64,000 bases of DNA from Salinispora pacifica CNR114. Its GTDB lineage: Bacteria; Actinomycetota; Actinomycetes; Mycobacteriales; Micromonosporaceae. Position 1 is the stretch's first letter. Every line of letters begins with the position of its first letter. Positions 17,636 through 27,700 of this stretch are shown piece after piece. The notes beneath the pieces are model-generated. The model was not told the origin of the DNA and made no database searches. It worked only from the letters and a program-made list of their open reading frames with translations. Both the position numbers and the translations under genes were made by a program. The stretch spans positions 186,001 to 250,000 of the forward strand of contig NZ_AZWO01000001.1 in assembly GCF_000514775.1 (NCBI RefSeq), read 5' to 3'.

Positions 17636-18595
17636 TCAGTCGTTGGCGTGCAGCGCGGCGTTCAGCGCGATGCCCTGCCCGGTGCGCGGCTTCGCCTCGA
17701 GCCCGCCGGTGACCGAGTTGCGCCAGAAGAGTAGACCGTCAACGCCGGACAGCTCGCGGGCCTTCACCACCCGGCCGTCCGGCAGCGTGAGCTTGGAGCT
17801 GGCCGTGATGTAACAGCCCGCCTCGACCACGCAGTCATCGCCGAGCGAGATGCCCACGCCCGCGTTCGCGCCGATCAGGCTTCGCTCGCCGATGCGGACC
17901 TTGTCGGTGCCGCCACCGGAGAGGGTGCCCATGATCGAGGCGCCACCACCGATGTCGGAGCCGTCCCCGATCACCACGCCCTGCACGATGCGTCCCTCGA
18001 CCATGGAGGCGCCGAGCGTGCCGGCGTTGAAGTTCACGAAGCCCTCGTGCATCACCGTCGTACCGGAGGCGAGGTGGGCGCCGATCCGGACCCGGTCCGC
18101 GTCGGCGATGCGGACCCCGGAGGGCACCACGTAGTCGGTCATTCGGGGGAACTTGTCCACCCCGTAGACGCTCAGGTGGCGACCGGCGGACCGCTCGATG
18201 ACCCGCAGCTCGTCCACCCGCTCCGGCGGGCAGGGTCCGGCCGAGGTCCAGGCGACGTTGGCCAGCTTGCCGAAGATGCCGTCGAGGTTGAGCTCGTTGG
18301 GCCGCACCAGCCGGTGCGAGAGGAGGTGCAGCCGGAGGTACGCGTCCGCGGCGTCCTTGATCGGGTCGGCCAGCGAGCCGAGGACGGTCACCAGCTGGAC
18401 GGTCCGCAGACCCGGCAGCGCCCGGTCGCCGACCGCGCCCGGCGGCAGGTCGAGGACATCCGCCTCATCCTCGCCCGGGACCAGCGGCAACTCGCCGAGG
18501 CCCAGCTTGCCGGTCGGGTACCAGGTATCGAGCACCTGGTCGTCAGCGGTTACGGTGGCCAGGCCGATGCCCCAGGCAGACTGCGTAGTGGTCAC
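17636..18595 (-). CDS. dapD: Tetrahydrodipicolinate N-succinyltransferase
   Basis: 319-residue trimeric left-handed beta-helix acyltransferase that transfers succinyl from succinyl-CoA in the diaminopimelate pathway. Hexapeptide repeats run from about residue 160 (VRIGAHLASGTTVMHEGFVN) to 275 (VGISLGDDCVVEAGCYI). Length fits the actinobacterial type. GTG 18595 is the start that gives the family N-terminus VTTTQSAWGIGLAT. TACCGT lies 7 nt upstream on this strand, so the mRNA is probably leaderless. It is divergent from dapE across only 24 nt. Confidence 0.95.
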   Translation of the reverse strand: MTTTQSAWGIGLATVTADDQVLDTWYPTGKLGLGELPLVPGEDEADVLDLPPGAVGDRALPGLRTVQLVTVLGSLADPIKDAADAYLRLHLLSHRLVRPNELNLDGIFGKLANVAWTSAGPCPPERVDELRVIERSAGRHLSVYGVDKFPRMTDYVVPSGVRIADADRVRIGAHLASGTTVMHEGFVNFNAGTLGASMVEGRIVQGVVIGDGSDIGGGASIMGTLSGGGTDKVRIGERSLIGANAGVGISLGDDCVVEAGCYITASSKLTLPDGRVVKARELSGVDGLLFWRNSVTGGLEAKPRTGQGIALNAALHAND

Positions 18596-18602
18596 CTCTG
18601 TG

Positions 18603-18612
18603 ACGGTACCGT
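18603..18612. promoter_or_regulatory. Shared palindromic -10 for dapD and dapE
   Basis: ACGGTACCGT is a perfect 10-bp palindrome. Read rightwards it gives TACCGT (18607-18612), 7 nt before dapE ATG. Read leftwards it gives TACCGT (18608-18603), 7 nt before dapD GTG. One symmetric element thus supplies the -10 hexamer of both leaderless promoters. Only one polymerase can occupy it at a time. Confidence 0.65.
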
Positions 18613-18619
18613 GCGGATT

Positions 18620-19693
18620 ATGAAGAACCCGTTGACCCCCGAGGTCCTCGCTGATCCGGTGGCCCTGACCCGCGCCCTGGTCGACATCGAGTCCGTCTCC
18701 CGAAACGAGAAGGCGATCGCGGACTGTGTCGAGGATGTGCTGCGCGGTGTGCCGCACCTGACCACCTATCGGTACGGCAACACCGTGATGGCCCGTACCA
18801 GCCTCGGCCGGGACCAGCGGGTGGTGCTCGCCGGCCATCTCGACACGGTCCCGATCAACAACAACTTTCCCGCCACCGTGCGCGGCGACCTGATGTACGG
18901 CTGCGGCACCTCGGACATGAAGAGCGGGGTCGCGTACGCGTTGCACCTCGCGGTGAGCCTGACCGAGCCGCGGTACGACGTGACGTACTTCTTCTACGAG
19001 GCGGAGGAGATCGAGTCGACGTACAACGGTCTCTTCCTCGTCTCCGAGGCCCACCCGGAGTGGCTCACGGCCGACTTCGCGCTGCTGCTGGAGCCGACGC
19101 ACGGGATCGTCGAGGCGGGCTGCCAGGGCACGCTGCGGGCGACCGTCGGCACCAGCGGCGTACGGGCGCACTCGGCGCGCTCCTGGCACGGCGTGAACGC
19201 GATCCACGCCGCCGGGGAGGTGCTGCGCCGGCTCGGGGCGTACGAGGCCCGCCGGGTGACGGTCGATGGCTGCGAGTACCGCGAGGGATTGAACGCGGTG
19301 CGCATCAACGGCGGGGTGGCCGGCAACGTGGTGCCGGACCGCTGCACGGTCGAGGTCAACTACCGGTTCGCCCCCGACCGCAGCCCGGAGCAGGCCGAGG
19401 CGCATGTGCGCGAGGTGTTCGCCGACTTCGAGGTGGCGATCACCGACCTGGCGGCCGGCGCGCTGCCGGGGCTGGAGGCCGCGCCGGCGCAGGAGTTCCT
19501 GGCCGCCGTCGGTACCGCACCAATCGGCAAGCTGGGCTGGACGGACGTTGCCCGCTTCGCGGCGTTGGGCACCCCGGCGCTGAACTTCGGCCCCGGGGAT
19601 CCCAACCTCGCCCACCACCCGGACGAACACGTCGAGATCGGGAAGATCCGCGACGGTGCGGCGGTGCTGCGTCGCTGGCTCTCGGTCGCCTGA
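18620..19693 (+). CDS. dapE: Succinyl-diaminopimelate desuccinylase
   Basis: 357-residue M20 metallopeptidase that releases succinate from N-succinyl-LL-diaminopimelate. Metal-binding motifs are visible: GHLDTVP, the bridging aspartate in GCGTSDMKSG, and the catalytic Glu pair in FFYEAEEIES. The dimerisation (lid) domain lies in the middle and a terminal metal histidine near NLAHHPDEHVEI. ATG 18620 is chosen because TACCGT ends 7 nt upstream; GTG 18611 would be inside that promoter. Confidence 0.95.
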   Translation: MKNPLTPEVLADPVALTRALVDIESVSRNEKAIADCVEDVLRGVPHLTTYRYGNTVMARTSLGRDQRVVLAGHLDTVPINNNFPATVRGDLMYGCGTSDMKSGVAYALHLAVSLTEPRYDVTYFFYEAEEIESTYNGLFLVSEAHPEWLTADFALLLEPTHGIVEAGCQGTLRATVGTSGVRAHSARSWHGVNAIHAAGEVLRRLGAYEARRVTVDGCEYREGLNAVRINGGVAGNVVPDRCTVEVNYRFAPDRSPEQAEAHVREVFADFEVAITDLAAGALPGLEAAPAQEFLAAVGTAPIGKLGWTDVARFAALGTPALNFGPGDPNLAHHPDEHVEIGKIRDGAAVLRRWLSVA

Positions 19694-19742
19694 ACGGCCC
19701 TGTCCGCCCGCCCGTCGGCGCATCTCCACTACGGTTGCCTGC

Positions 19743-20594
19743 ATGAGTGAGAGCAACGGGCGGGAGGCGGCCGGCGCGGCCCCGCGGGACCAGCACCGGG
19801 GTACCGGGGCACCACGTCGGTCAGTGATCGGCGGCAGTACCGCCGATCAGCGGCTGCTCGACTCCCGCCAGCGCAGTGACTGGAAGACCCGGGACGCGTG
19901 GCGGGCGCTGCGGATCCTCTCCGAGTTCGTCGAGGGCTTCGACACCCTCTCCGACCTGCAGCCAGCGGTGAGCGTCTTCGGTTCGGCGCGGAGCCTGCCG
20001 GACAGCCCGGAGTGCCAGCTGGCCGAGGAGCTGGGTGGGGCGCTGGCCCGGGCCGGCTACGCGGTCATCACCGGTGGGGGGCCGGGGGTGATGCAGGCGG
20101 CGAACCGGGGGGCCAGCGAGGCCGGCGGGCTCTCCGTCGGCCTGGGCATCGAGCTCCCCTTCGAGCAGGGCATCAACGACTGGGTCGACGTGGCGATCGA
20201 GTTTCGGTACTTCTTCGCGCGGAAGACCATGTTCGTCAAGTACGCCCAGGCGTTCGTGGTGCTTCCTGGTGGTTTCGGCACGATGGACGAGCTGTTCGAG
20301 GCCCTCACCCTGGTGCAGACCGGCAAGGTGACCCGGTTCCCGGTGGTGCTGATGGGCGCTGACTACTGGCGCGGGTTGCTCGACTGGCTGCGGGACACGA
20401 TGGCGGTCGAGGGTAAGATCGGGGCTGTTGATCTTGATCTGATCTGCCTCACCGACGACGTGAACGCGGCCGTGCGGCACATCGTCGAGGCGGAGGCGGT
20501 GCTCTCCGCCGAGCAGGAGGCGATCCGCGAGGAGTCCGTCGCCGTCACCGCGGCCGAGCAGCGGGCCGCGGCGGACGAGGGGGGGCGGGGCTGA
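19743..20594 (+). CDS. LOG/TIGR00730-family Rossmann-fold protein, long form
   Basis: 283 residues. The LOG-family core has GGGPGVMQAANRGA and the motif PGGFGTMDELFE. LOG proteins release cytokinin bases from nucleotide monophosphates; many bacterial members have unknown roles. It has an N-terminal extension of about 60 residues and a charged C-terminal tail compared with the neighbour. TACGGT lies 7 nt before ATG 19743. Two nucleotides separate it from the second LOG gene, so the pair is an operon. Confidence 0.9.
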   Translation: MSESNGREAAGAAPRDQHRGTGAPRRSVIGGSTADQRLLDSRQRSDWKTRDAWRALRILSEFVEGFDTLSDLQPAVSVFGSARSLPDSPECQLAEELGGALARAGYAVITGGGPGVMQAANRGASEAGGLSVGLGIELPFEQGINDWVDVAIEFRYFFARKTMFVKYAQAFVVLPGGFGTMDELFEALTLVQTGKVTRFPVVLMGADYWRGLLDWLRDTMAVEGKIGAVDLDLICLTDDVNAAVRHIVEAEAVLSAEQEAIREESVAVTAAEQRAAADEGGRG

Positions 20595-20596
20595 CC

Positions 20597-21142
20597 ATGG
20601 CAGCGATCTGTGTCTTCTGCGCGTCTTCCCGCACGCTTGACCAACGCTTTCTGGACCTGGCGACCGAGACCGGCGCGGAGCTGGCCCGTCGGGGTCACAC
20701 GCTCGTCAGCGGTGGTGGCCGGGTCGGGATGATGGGGGCGGTGGCGGCCGGCGCACGGGCCGCCGGCGGGCGGACGCTGGGCGTGATCCCGCAGGCCCTG
20801 GTCGATCTGGAGGTCGCCGACCTCGCCTCCGACGAGTTGTTGGTCACCGAGTCGATGGCTGACCGTAAGACCATAATGATCGATAAGTCGGATGCCTTCC
20901 TCACCCTCCCCGGTGGCCTCGGCACGCTGGACGAGCTCTTCGAGGTCTGGACGACCGCCACCCTGACGCTGCACGGCAAGCCGATGACGCTGGTGGACGC
21001 CGACGGCTTCTACCGCCCGCTCTTCGACTGGCTGGGTGGTCTGGCCAAGCAGACCTTCCTGAAGCCGGCGGGCCTGGAACTGCTCCCCGTCGTGGCGACT
21101 GTCCCCGCGGCCCTCGATCTCCTGGAGTCCCGGCTGAGCTGA
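20597..21142 (+). CDS. LOG/TIGR00730-family protein, short form
   Basis: 181 residues, the normal LOG length. Motifs are SGGGRVGMMGAVA, ESMADRKTIM and PGGLGTLDELFE. The PGGxGTxxE and Arg in MADRK are the residues used for nucleotide-phosphate cleavage in plant and Mycobacterium LOG enzymes, so phosphoribohydrolase activity is plausible. It directly follows the long paralogue. The two share the fold but differ enough to suggest distinct substrates or a heteromer. Confidence 0.92.
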   Translation: MAAICVFCASSRTLDQRFLDLATETGAELARRGHTLVSGGGRVGMMGAVAAGARAAGGRTLGVIPQALVDLEVADLASDELLVTESMADRKTIMIDKSDAFLTLPGGLGTLDELFEVWTTATLTLHGKPMTLVDADGFYRPLFDWLGGLAKQTFLKPAGLELLPVVATVPAALDLLESRLS

Positions 21143-21286
21143 GGGCCACCGCCCGGGGTCTTGCGCTGTGGCCAGGTCGGCGGTAGCCCCGGCCTCGCCG
21201 CCCCGCCGGCGTGGCACGGTAGGTCAGGGCGTCCGGTGGGCGTGGGCGGATGTGGATCTGTCGGCCGGATCTGGTGGGATGAGGGG

Positions 21287-24200
21287 ATGCAGGCATACCG
21301 GCTGGTACGCCGGTCCGGCGGGCCGGCGGGGGCGTTCACTCCGGCGGGCGACCGTGCCCTGTTGGGCGAGCACGATCGGTTGGGCGAGCACGATCGGTTG
21401 GGCGAGCGGCTCGACGACCCCCGGCAGGCGGAGGTGATCGGACACGCCGTCGGGCCGATGCTGGTGCTCGGTGGGCCGGGCACCGGCAAGACCGCCACCC
21501 TGGTCGAGGCGGTTGCCGCGCGGGTGGCCGAGGGGGTGGATCCCGAGCGCATCCTGGTGCTCACCTTCAGTCGTCGACAAGCAACCGGCCTGCGTCAGCG
21601 CATCGAGTCCCGGATCGCCGGCGCGGGCCACCGGGTGCTGCGGGAACCACTGGTACGCACCTTCCCGGCGTACGCGTTCGGGCTGCTGCGTCGGGCCGCT
21701 GCGGAGCGCGGCGAACCCTCGCCCCGGCTGCTCACCGGCCCCGAGCAGGATCTGATCATTCGGGAGTTGCTGGACCTGGTGGGCGAGGAGCCGGACGCCG
21801 ATCCGGTGGGCTGGCCGGAGGACCTGCGCCCGGCCCTGCGTACCCGCGCCTTCGCCAGCCAGCTGCGGGACCTGCTGATGCGGGCCGCCGAGCGGGGCGT
21901 CGGTCCGGTGGAGCTGGCTCGGCTGGGTGAGCAGCTCGGCCGGGCCGACTGGCCGGCCGCCGCCCGGTTCCTCCGGGAGTACGTCGCCGTGCTGGCGCTG
22001 CGCGATGTCGGCAACCGCGGCTCGATCGCCTACGATCCGGCCGAACTGGTCCGCGCCGCCACCGGAATGCTGCTCGACGATCCGGCGCTGCTGGCCGCGG
22101 AGCGGCGCCGACTGGCGCACGTCTACGTGGACGAGTACGCCGACACCGACCCAGCCCAGCAGGAGCTGCTGACGACGGTGGCGGGGGGCGGCAAGGCGCT
22201 GGTCGTCCTCGCCGACCCCGACTCCTCCACGTACGCCTTCCGTGGTGCCGACCCGGCCGGTGTGGTGACCTTCCCGCACCGATTCCGGACCGCCTCCGGG
22301 GCGCCGGCGGCGCGGGTCGTCCTCACCACGTCGTACCGGGCCGGTCCCCGACTGCTGGCGGCGCACGCGCGGCTGGCCCGCCGGCTGCGTGGCCCGGCTA
22401 CGCATCGGCGGCCCCGGGCGTTACCCGCAGCGGCGGTGGGCACGGCGGAGGTCCATACGTTCCGCTCGGCCGCCAGTGAGGCGGCCTGGCTGGCGCATGC
22501 GCTGCGGGCGGCGCACCTGCTCGACGGGGTGCCCTGGTCGGAGATGGCCGTGTTGGTGCGCTCCACCGGGCGAGCGCTGCCCTCGCTGCGGCGTGCCCTG
22601 CACGCCGCCGGGGTGCCCACCGTCGTGCACGGCGAGGACCTGCCGCTGCACCTGCAACCGGCGGTTGCCCCGCTGCTGTTGCTGTTGCGCTGTGCGCTCG
22701 CCCCGGACCGGCTCGATGAGGAGGCGGCCGTCGCCCTGCTGCACTCACCGTTGGGCGGGGCCGATCCGTTGGCGGAACGGCGGCTGCGGCAGGGGCTGCG
22801 GGTTATGGCGTTGGCCGCCGGCGACCGCCGACCCTCCGGCGAGCTGATCGTCGAGGCGCTGCGGGACCCGGCCGAACTGGCCGGCATCGACCGCCGGTGG
22901 GCGGAGCCGGCGCAGACGGTGGCCGGTCTGTTGGCGGTTGCCCGGGAGGCGGCCGCCCGACCGGGTGCCACCGCCGAGGAGGTGCTCTGGGCGGTGTGGC
23001 GGGCCAGTGGCCTCGCCGACCTCTGGTCGGCGGCGCTGGCCCGCACGCCGGCGGCGGCCGGGGAGGGGGAGATCGCCCGGCGTCGTCGCGCCGAGGCCGC
23101 CGACCGGGACCTGGACGCGGTGCTGGTGCTCTTCGACGCCGCCGCCCGGTTTACCGACCGGCTGCCCGGGGCGCGGGTCGAGGTCTTCCTCGATCACGTG
23201 CTCGGGCAGGACCTGCCCGCCGACACTCTCGCCCCGACCGCTGACCGGGGCGACGCGGTCCGGCTGCTCACCGCGCACGCCGCGAAGGGGCTGGAGTGGG
23301 ATCTGGTCGCCATCGCCGGAGTGCAGGAGGGCGTCTGGCCCGACCTGCGGCTGCGGGGCAGTCTGCTGGGATCGGAGCGCCTCGTGGACGTGCTCGCCGG
23401 CCGCTCGGCCGGCGAGGGGCGGCGGGTCTCCGTCGTTGGCCAGACCTCGGCCCTGTTGGACGAGGAGCGGCGGCTCTTCCACGTCGCGGTGACCCGGGCC
23501 CGACGCCGGCTGCTGGTCAGCGCCGTGGCCAGCGCCGCCGTCGGTGGCGATGACCACGACGAGCAGCCGAGCCGGTTCCTGCACGAACTCGACGTGGCCG
23601 ACCCACCACCCACCGAGGGCGCGGGCGCGGACGGAGCTGCGCCACCGGCCGCGGGCGCGGGACCGGATGGAGGCGTAGGAGCCGACCAGGGCGCAGGACC
23701 GGACGACGCCCGGGTGGCCACGTTGCCGCTCAGCCGGCCGCCCCGGGCGCTCACGCTGGCGTCGCTGGTGGCCGAGCTGCGTACCGCGGTGACCGACCCG
23801 AGCGCGTCGGTGCCCCGGCGGCGGGCAGCCGCGGCTGAGCTGGCCCGGCTCGCCGCCGAGGGGGTCGCCGGGGCGCACCCGGATGACTGGTGGGGGCTGC
23901 GTCCGCTCTCCGACGAACGGCCGCTGGCCGCCGACGGCGAGCCGGTGCGGGTCACCCCGTCCGGCATGGAGAGCGCCCTGCGGTGCAGCCTGCGCTGGCT
24001 GCTCGAACGTCACGGCGGTGCTGCGCCGGCAAGCGCGGCGCAGGGGGTGGGAAACCTGGTGCACGCCGCCGCGATGCTGGCTGAGAACGCCAGCTCGGAC
24101 CGGCGGGCGCTGCTCGACTACGTGGCGGCCCGGTTCGACGCGATCGAGCTGGCGGCCCGTTGGCTGGTCGGCCCGGAGCAGGCCCGCGCCGAGGCGATGG

Positions 24201-24739
24201 TGGACAAGCTGCTGCGCTGGCTGGCCACCAACCCGCGTCGGCTGCTCGCCATCGAGCACGAGTTCGCCGTCCGGCTGGACGACCCACGCCACCCCGTCGA
24301 CCTGGTCGGCCGGGTGGACCGGCTGGAGGTTGACCCGGACGGCCGGCTCGTGGTGGTTGACCTCAAGACCGGTAAGTCGACCGCGGTGACCGCAGCGGAC
24401 CTCGCCGAGCATCCGCAGCTGGGCGCGTACCAGGCGGCGGTCGAGGCGGGCGCGTTCGCCGAGTTCGGGACCGAGTCCGGGGGCGCATCCCTGGTGCAGC
24501 TCGGCACCGGCACCAAGGAAGCCCGGGAACAGGCCCAACCGCCGGCCGGCGAGGGGCCGGCGGCCGGCTGGGCGACCGCCCTGGTCCGGCGGACCGCCGA
24601 GACGATGGCCGCCGCCACCTTCGCCGCGGTCGCCAACTCGAAGTGTCGAGTCTGCCCGGTGCGCACCAGCTGCCCGGTGTCTGGGCAGGGGCGCCAGGTC
24701 GTCGAACCACCGAGCACTCGCCCACCGGAGGGCCCGTGA
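21287..24739 (+). CDS. adnA: AdnA-like helicase-nuclease subunit
   Basis: 1150-residue UvrD-type motor fused to a RecB-like nuclease. It is the first half of an AdnAB double-strand-break resection machine. Walker A is LGGPGTGKTATL. The DExx box reads VDEYADTDPAQ, with Ala where UvrD enzymes usually have Gln. The nuclease motif is VVVDLKTG followed by HPQLGAYQ. Cysteines in LRCSLRWL and in SKCRVCPVRTSCPV fit the Fe-S staple of AddB/AdnA nucleases. The N-terminus carries an 18-bp tandem repeat. Start ATG 21287 is reasonable but not certain. It overlaps adnB by 4 nt. Confidence 0.88.
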   Translation: MQAYRLVRRSGGPAGAFTPAGDRALLGEHDRLGEHDRLGERLDDPRQAEVIGHAVGPMLVLGGPGTGKTATLVEAVAARVAEGVDPERILVLTFSRRQATGLRQRIESRIAGAGHRVLREPLVRTFPAYAFGLLRRAAAERGEPSPRLLTGPEQDLIIRELLDLVGEEPDADPVGWPEDLRPALRTRAFASQLRDLLMRAAERGVGPVELARLGEQLGRADWPAAARFLREYVAVLALRDVGNRGSIAYDPAELVRAATGMLLDDPALLAAERRRLAHVYVDEYADTDPAQQELLTTVAGGGKALVVLADPDSSTYAFRGADPAGVVTFPHRFRTASGAPAARVVLTTSYRAGPRLLAAHARLARRLRGPATHRRPRALPAAAVGTAEVHTFRSAASEAAWLAHALRAAHLLDGVPWSEMAVLVRSTGRALPSLRRALHAAGVPTVVHGEDLPLHLQPAVAPLLLLLRCALAPDRLDEEAAVALLHSPLGGADPLAERRLRQGLRVMALAAGDRRPSGELIVEALRDPAELAGIDRRWAEPAQTVAGLLAVAREAAARPGATAEEVLWAVWRASGLADLWSAALARTPAAAGEGEIARRRRAEAADRDLDAVLVLFDAAARFTDRLPGARVEVFLDHVLGQDLPADTLAPTADRGDAVRLLTAHAAKGLEWDLVAIAGVQEGVWPDLRLRGSLLGSERLVDVLAGRSAGEGRRVSVVGQTSALLDEERRLFHVAVTRARRRLLVSAVASAAVGGDDHDEQPSRFLHELDVADPPPTEGAGADGAAPPAAGAGPDGGVGADQGAGPDDARVATLPLSRPPRALTLASLVAELRTAVTDPSASVPRRRAAAAELARLAAEGVAGAHPDDWWGLRPLSDERPLAADGEPVRVTPSGMESALRCSLRWLLERHGGAAPASAAQGVGNLVHAAAMLAENASSDRRALLDYVAARFDAIELAARWLVGPEQARAEAMVDKLLRWLATNPRRLLAIEHEFAVRLDDPRHPVDLVGRVDRLEVDPDGRLVVVDLKTGKSTAVTAADLAEHPQLGAYQAAVEAGAFAEFGTESGGASLVQLGTGTKEAREQAQPPAGEGPAAGWATALVRRTAETMAAATFAAVANSKCRVCPVRTSCPVSGQGRQVVEPPSTRPPEGP
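21362..21407 (+). repeat. 18-bp tandem repeat in adnA N-terminus
   Basis: TTGGGCGAGCACGATCGG is repeated exactly at 21362 and 21380, with a partial third copy at 21398. It encodes LGEHDR twice in a non-conserved segment before the Walker A motif. Confidence 0.9.
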
Positions 24740-27700
24740 CCCAGCCGACCCTGTTCAGCGCGGCGACCCCGACTCCCCGTCGGGCCGATGCCGGGCCCCG
24801 GTACACCCCGGTCGAGTTGGCGAAGCTGCTGCGACTGCCGGCGCCCACCCGGGAACAGGCGGCAATCATCGCCGCCCCGGTGGAGCCGTTGCTCGTCGTC
24901 GCGGGCGCCGGCTCCGGAAAGACCGAGACGATGGCCGCCCGGGTGGTCTGGCTGGTGGCCAACGCGTACGTCCAACCGGAGCAGGTGCTCGGTCTGACGT
25001 TCACCCGCAAGGCCGCCGGGGAGCTGGCGCACCGCGTCCGGACCCGGCTCGGCCAGCTCGTTCGCCGGCTCGGGCGCAACGGGCGACACCCGCTCGACGA
25101 TCCGTTGTCCGGCGAGCCGACGGTCGCCACCTACCACTCGTACGCCGGGCGGGTGGTGACCGAACACGGGCTGCGCGCCGGGTACGAGCCCGCCACCCGG
25201 CTGCTCACCGAGGCGTCCCGCTGGCAACTCGTTGACCTGATCGTGCGTACCTACGACGGCGACATGTCCGAGGTGGACCGGATGCCGAGCACGATCACCG
25301 ACGCGGTGCTGGCCCTGGCCGGCGAGTTGGACGAGCACCTGGTCGAGCCGGACCACCTGGCGGCCTGGACCGGACGGTTCTTCGCCGACGTGCAGTCCCG
25401 CCCCGGCCGGGTCTACGCCGACGTGCGCCGGGCGCTCACCCTCGCGCAGGTCCGGTTGAAGCTGCTGCCGCTGGTCCGGGCGTACGCCCGGCGCAAGGAG
25501 GATTTCGAGGCGATGGACTTCGCCGACCAGCTGGCTCGGGCGGCCCGGGTTGCCCGGGACCACCCGGTGGTCGGTGAGCTCGAGCGGGACCGCTACCGGG
25601 TGGTGCTGCTCGATGAGTATCAGGACACCAGCCATGCCCAGGTGGTGCTGCTGAACGCGCTCTTCGGTGGCGGGCACCCGGTGACCGCGGTCGGTGACCC
25701 CTGCCAGTCGATCTACGGCTGGCGTGGGGCGAGTGCGGGCACCCTCGACCGGTTCCGCACCGAGTTCGCCCAGGCCGACGGCGCTCCGGCCGAGGTACGT
25801 ACCCTGACCACCAGTTGGCGCAACCGACCGGAGATTCTGGCGGTGGCGAACGCCCTCGCCACCCCGCTCCGCGCCGCCGGCGCCCGGGTGCCGGAGCTGC
25901 GTGCCGCGCTCAGCGTCAAGGAGCCGATCCCGCACCGCACCCCCCGCGGGGTGGCTGCCGGCACCGTCCACTGCGCGTTGTTGGACACCTACGCGGACGA
26001 GGCGAACTGGATCGCCGACAGCCTGCTGCGCGCCTGGCAGGGAGCGGCGGGGATGCCCGGGGTGTTGCCCGAGCACCTTCCGGTCGTGGCGCGTCCCACC
26101 ACCGCGGTGCTGGTCCGGCTGCGCAGCCAGATTCCGGCGATCGAGTCGGCGCTGCGGGCCCGGGGCCTGCCGGTCGAGGTGGTGGGGCTGGGCGGCCTGC
26201 TGGACACCCCGGAGGTGCGGGATGTGGTCTGCACCCTGCGGGTGCTGGCCGACCCGACCGACGGGGCGGCGCTGCTTCGGTTGCTGACCGGTGCCCGGTG
26301 GCGGATCGGGCCGCGGGACCTGGTGGCCCTACACCGTCGGGCTCGGGCCATCGCCGCCGCACGCCGGCAGCTCGCCGCGGATGACGAGCCGGAGATCGTC
26401 CCGGATGTGCTGGACGAGGCGACTCTGGTGGAGGCCCTGGCCGACCTGGGGCCGGCGCCGGCGTACTCGGCGGAGGGCTATGCCCGGCTCCGCGCCGCCG
26501 CCCAGGAACTGGGTCTGCTGCGTTACCGGCTGGACCAGTCGCTGCCAGACCTGCTCGCGGACGTCGAGCGGACGATCGGCCTGGATGTGGAGGTGGCGGT
26601 GCGCGCCGGCCGGGACGAGGCCGGTGACGCTGGGCTGGCCCGGGGGCACCTGGATGCGCTTGGTGACGTCGCGGCCCGGTTCAGCGGGGAGACGCCGGGT
26701 GCCACGCTCTCGGCCTTCCTGGCCTACCTGGCGGCGGCGGAGGACGAGGAGCGTGGGCTCGCCCCCGGCGAGGTGGAGGTGGTCGAGGGGGCGGTGCAGG
26801 TTCTCACCGCGCACGCGGCCAAGGGCCTGGAGTGGGACATCGTGGCGGTGGCGGGGCTGAGTCGCGGGGTGTGGCCGGGTCCGGTGCGCAACTCCGATCA
26901 CTGGCTGGGCGGGCTGGGGGTGCTGCCGTTCCCGCTGCGCGGCGACGCTGCCGGGTTGCCGGTGTTGGCGCTGGCCGCGGCGGAGGAACAGCGCGGGGTG
27001 GCGCAGGCTCTGGCGGACTTCACCGCAGCGTGGCGGGCACACGACGAGCGGGAGGAGCGGCGGTTGGCGTACGTCGCGGTGACTCGTCCCCGCCGGCTGC
27101 TGCTCTGCTCCGGGTACTGGTGGGGGGAGGGCACCAAACGCCCGCGGGGCCCCTCCGCGCTCCTACGGGACCTGCATCAGGCCTGCCGGGACGGGGGCGC
27201 TGGCCAGGTGGTTGACGAGTGGGCCGCGGAGCCCGCCCCAGACGCGGTGAATCCCACGACCGAGGTGGTGCTCCGGGCGGAGTGGCCGGCTGACCCGTTG
27301 GGTGCCCGTCGACCGGCGCTCACCGAGGCGGCAACCCTGGTGCGGCGCTACTTGACCGCTGGGGTGCCGACCCGTCCGGCAGCCGGCGGCGTGGCTGTGG
27401 CCGGCCCTCCGGTGCCGGGCGTAAGCGACCCGGGTGGCGACGACCTGGGTGGCGATGACCCGGGTGGCGACGACCTGGGTGGCGACGACCCGGAGGTGGC
27501 GCGTTGGCGCCGGGAGGCCGATCTGCTGCTCGCCGAGCGGGCCGAGCTGACCCGACAGACCGGCCCGATCGAGGTCGTGCTGCCCGCCGCGCTCTCGGTC
27601 ACCCAACTGGTGGCGCTGCGACGGGACCCGGCGGCCCTGGCCCGGTCACTGCGTCGCCCGCTGCCCACCGAGCCAAATCCGTACGCCCGTCGGGGTACCG

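Noticed and set aside
17636..19756. 706-codon minus-strand frame continuing upstream of dapD
   Set aside because: The part beyond 18595 is antisense to dapE; the dapD family start and promoter are at 18595.
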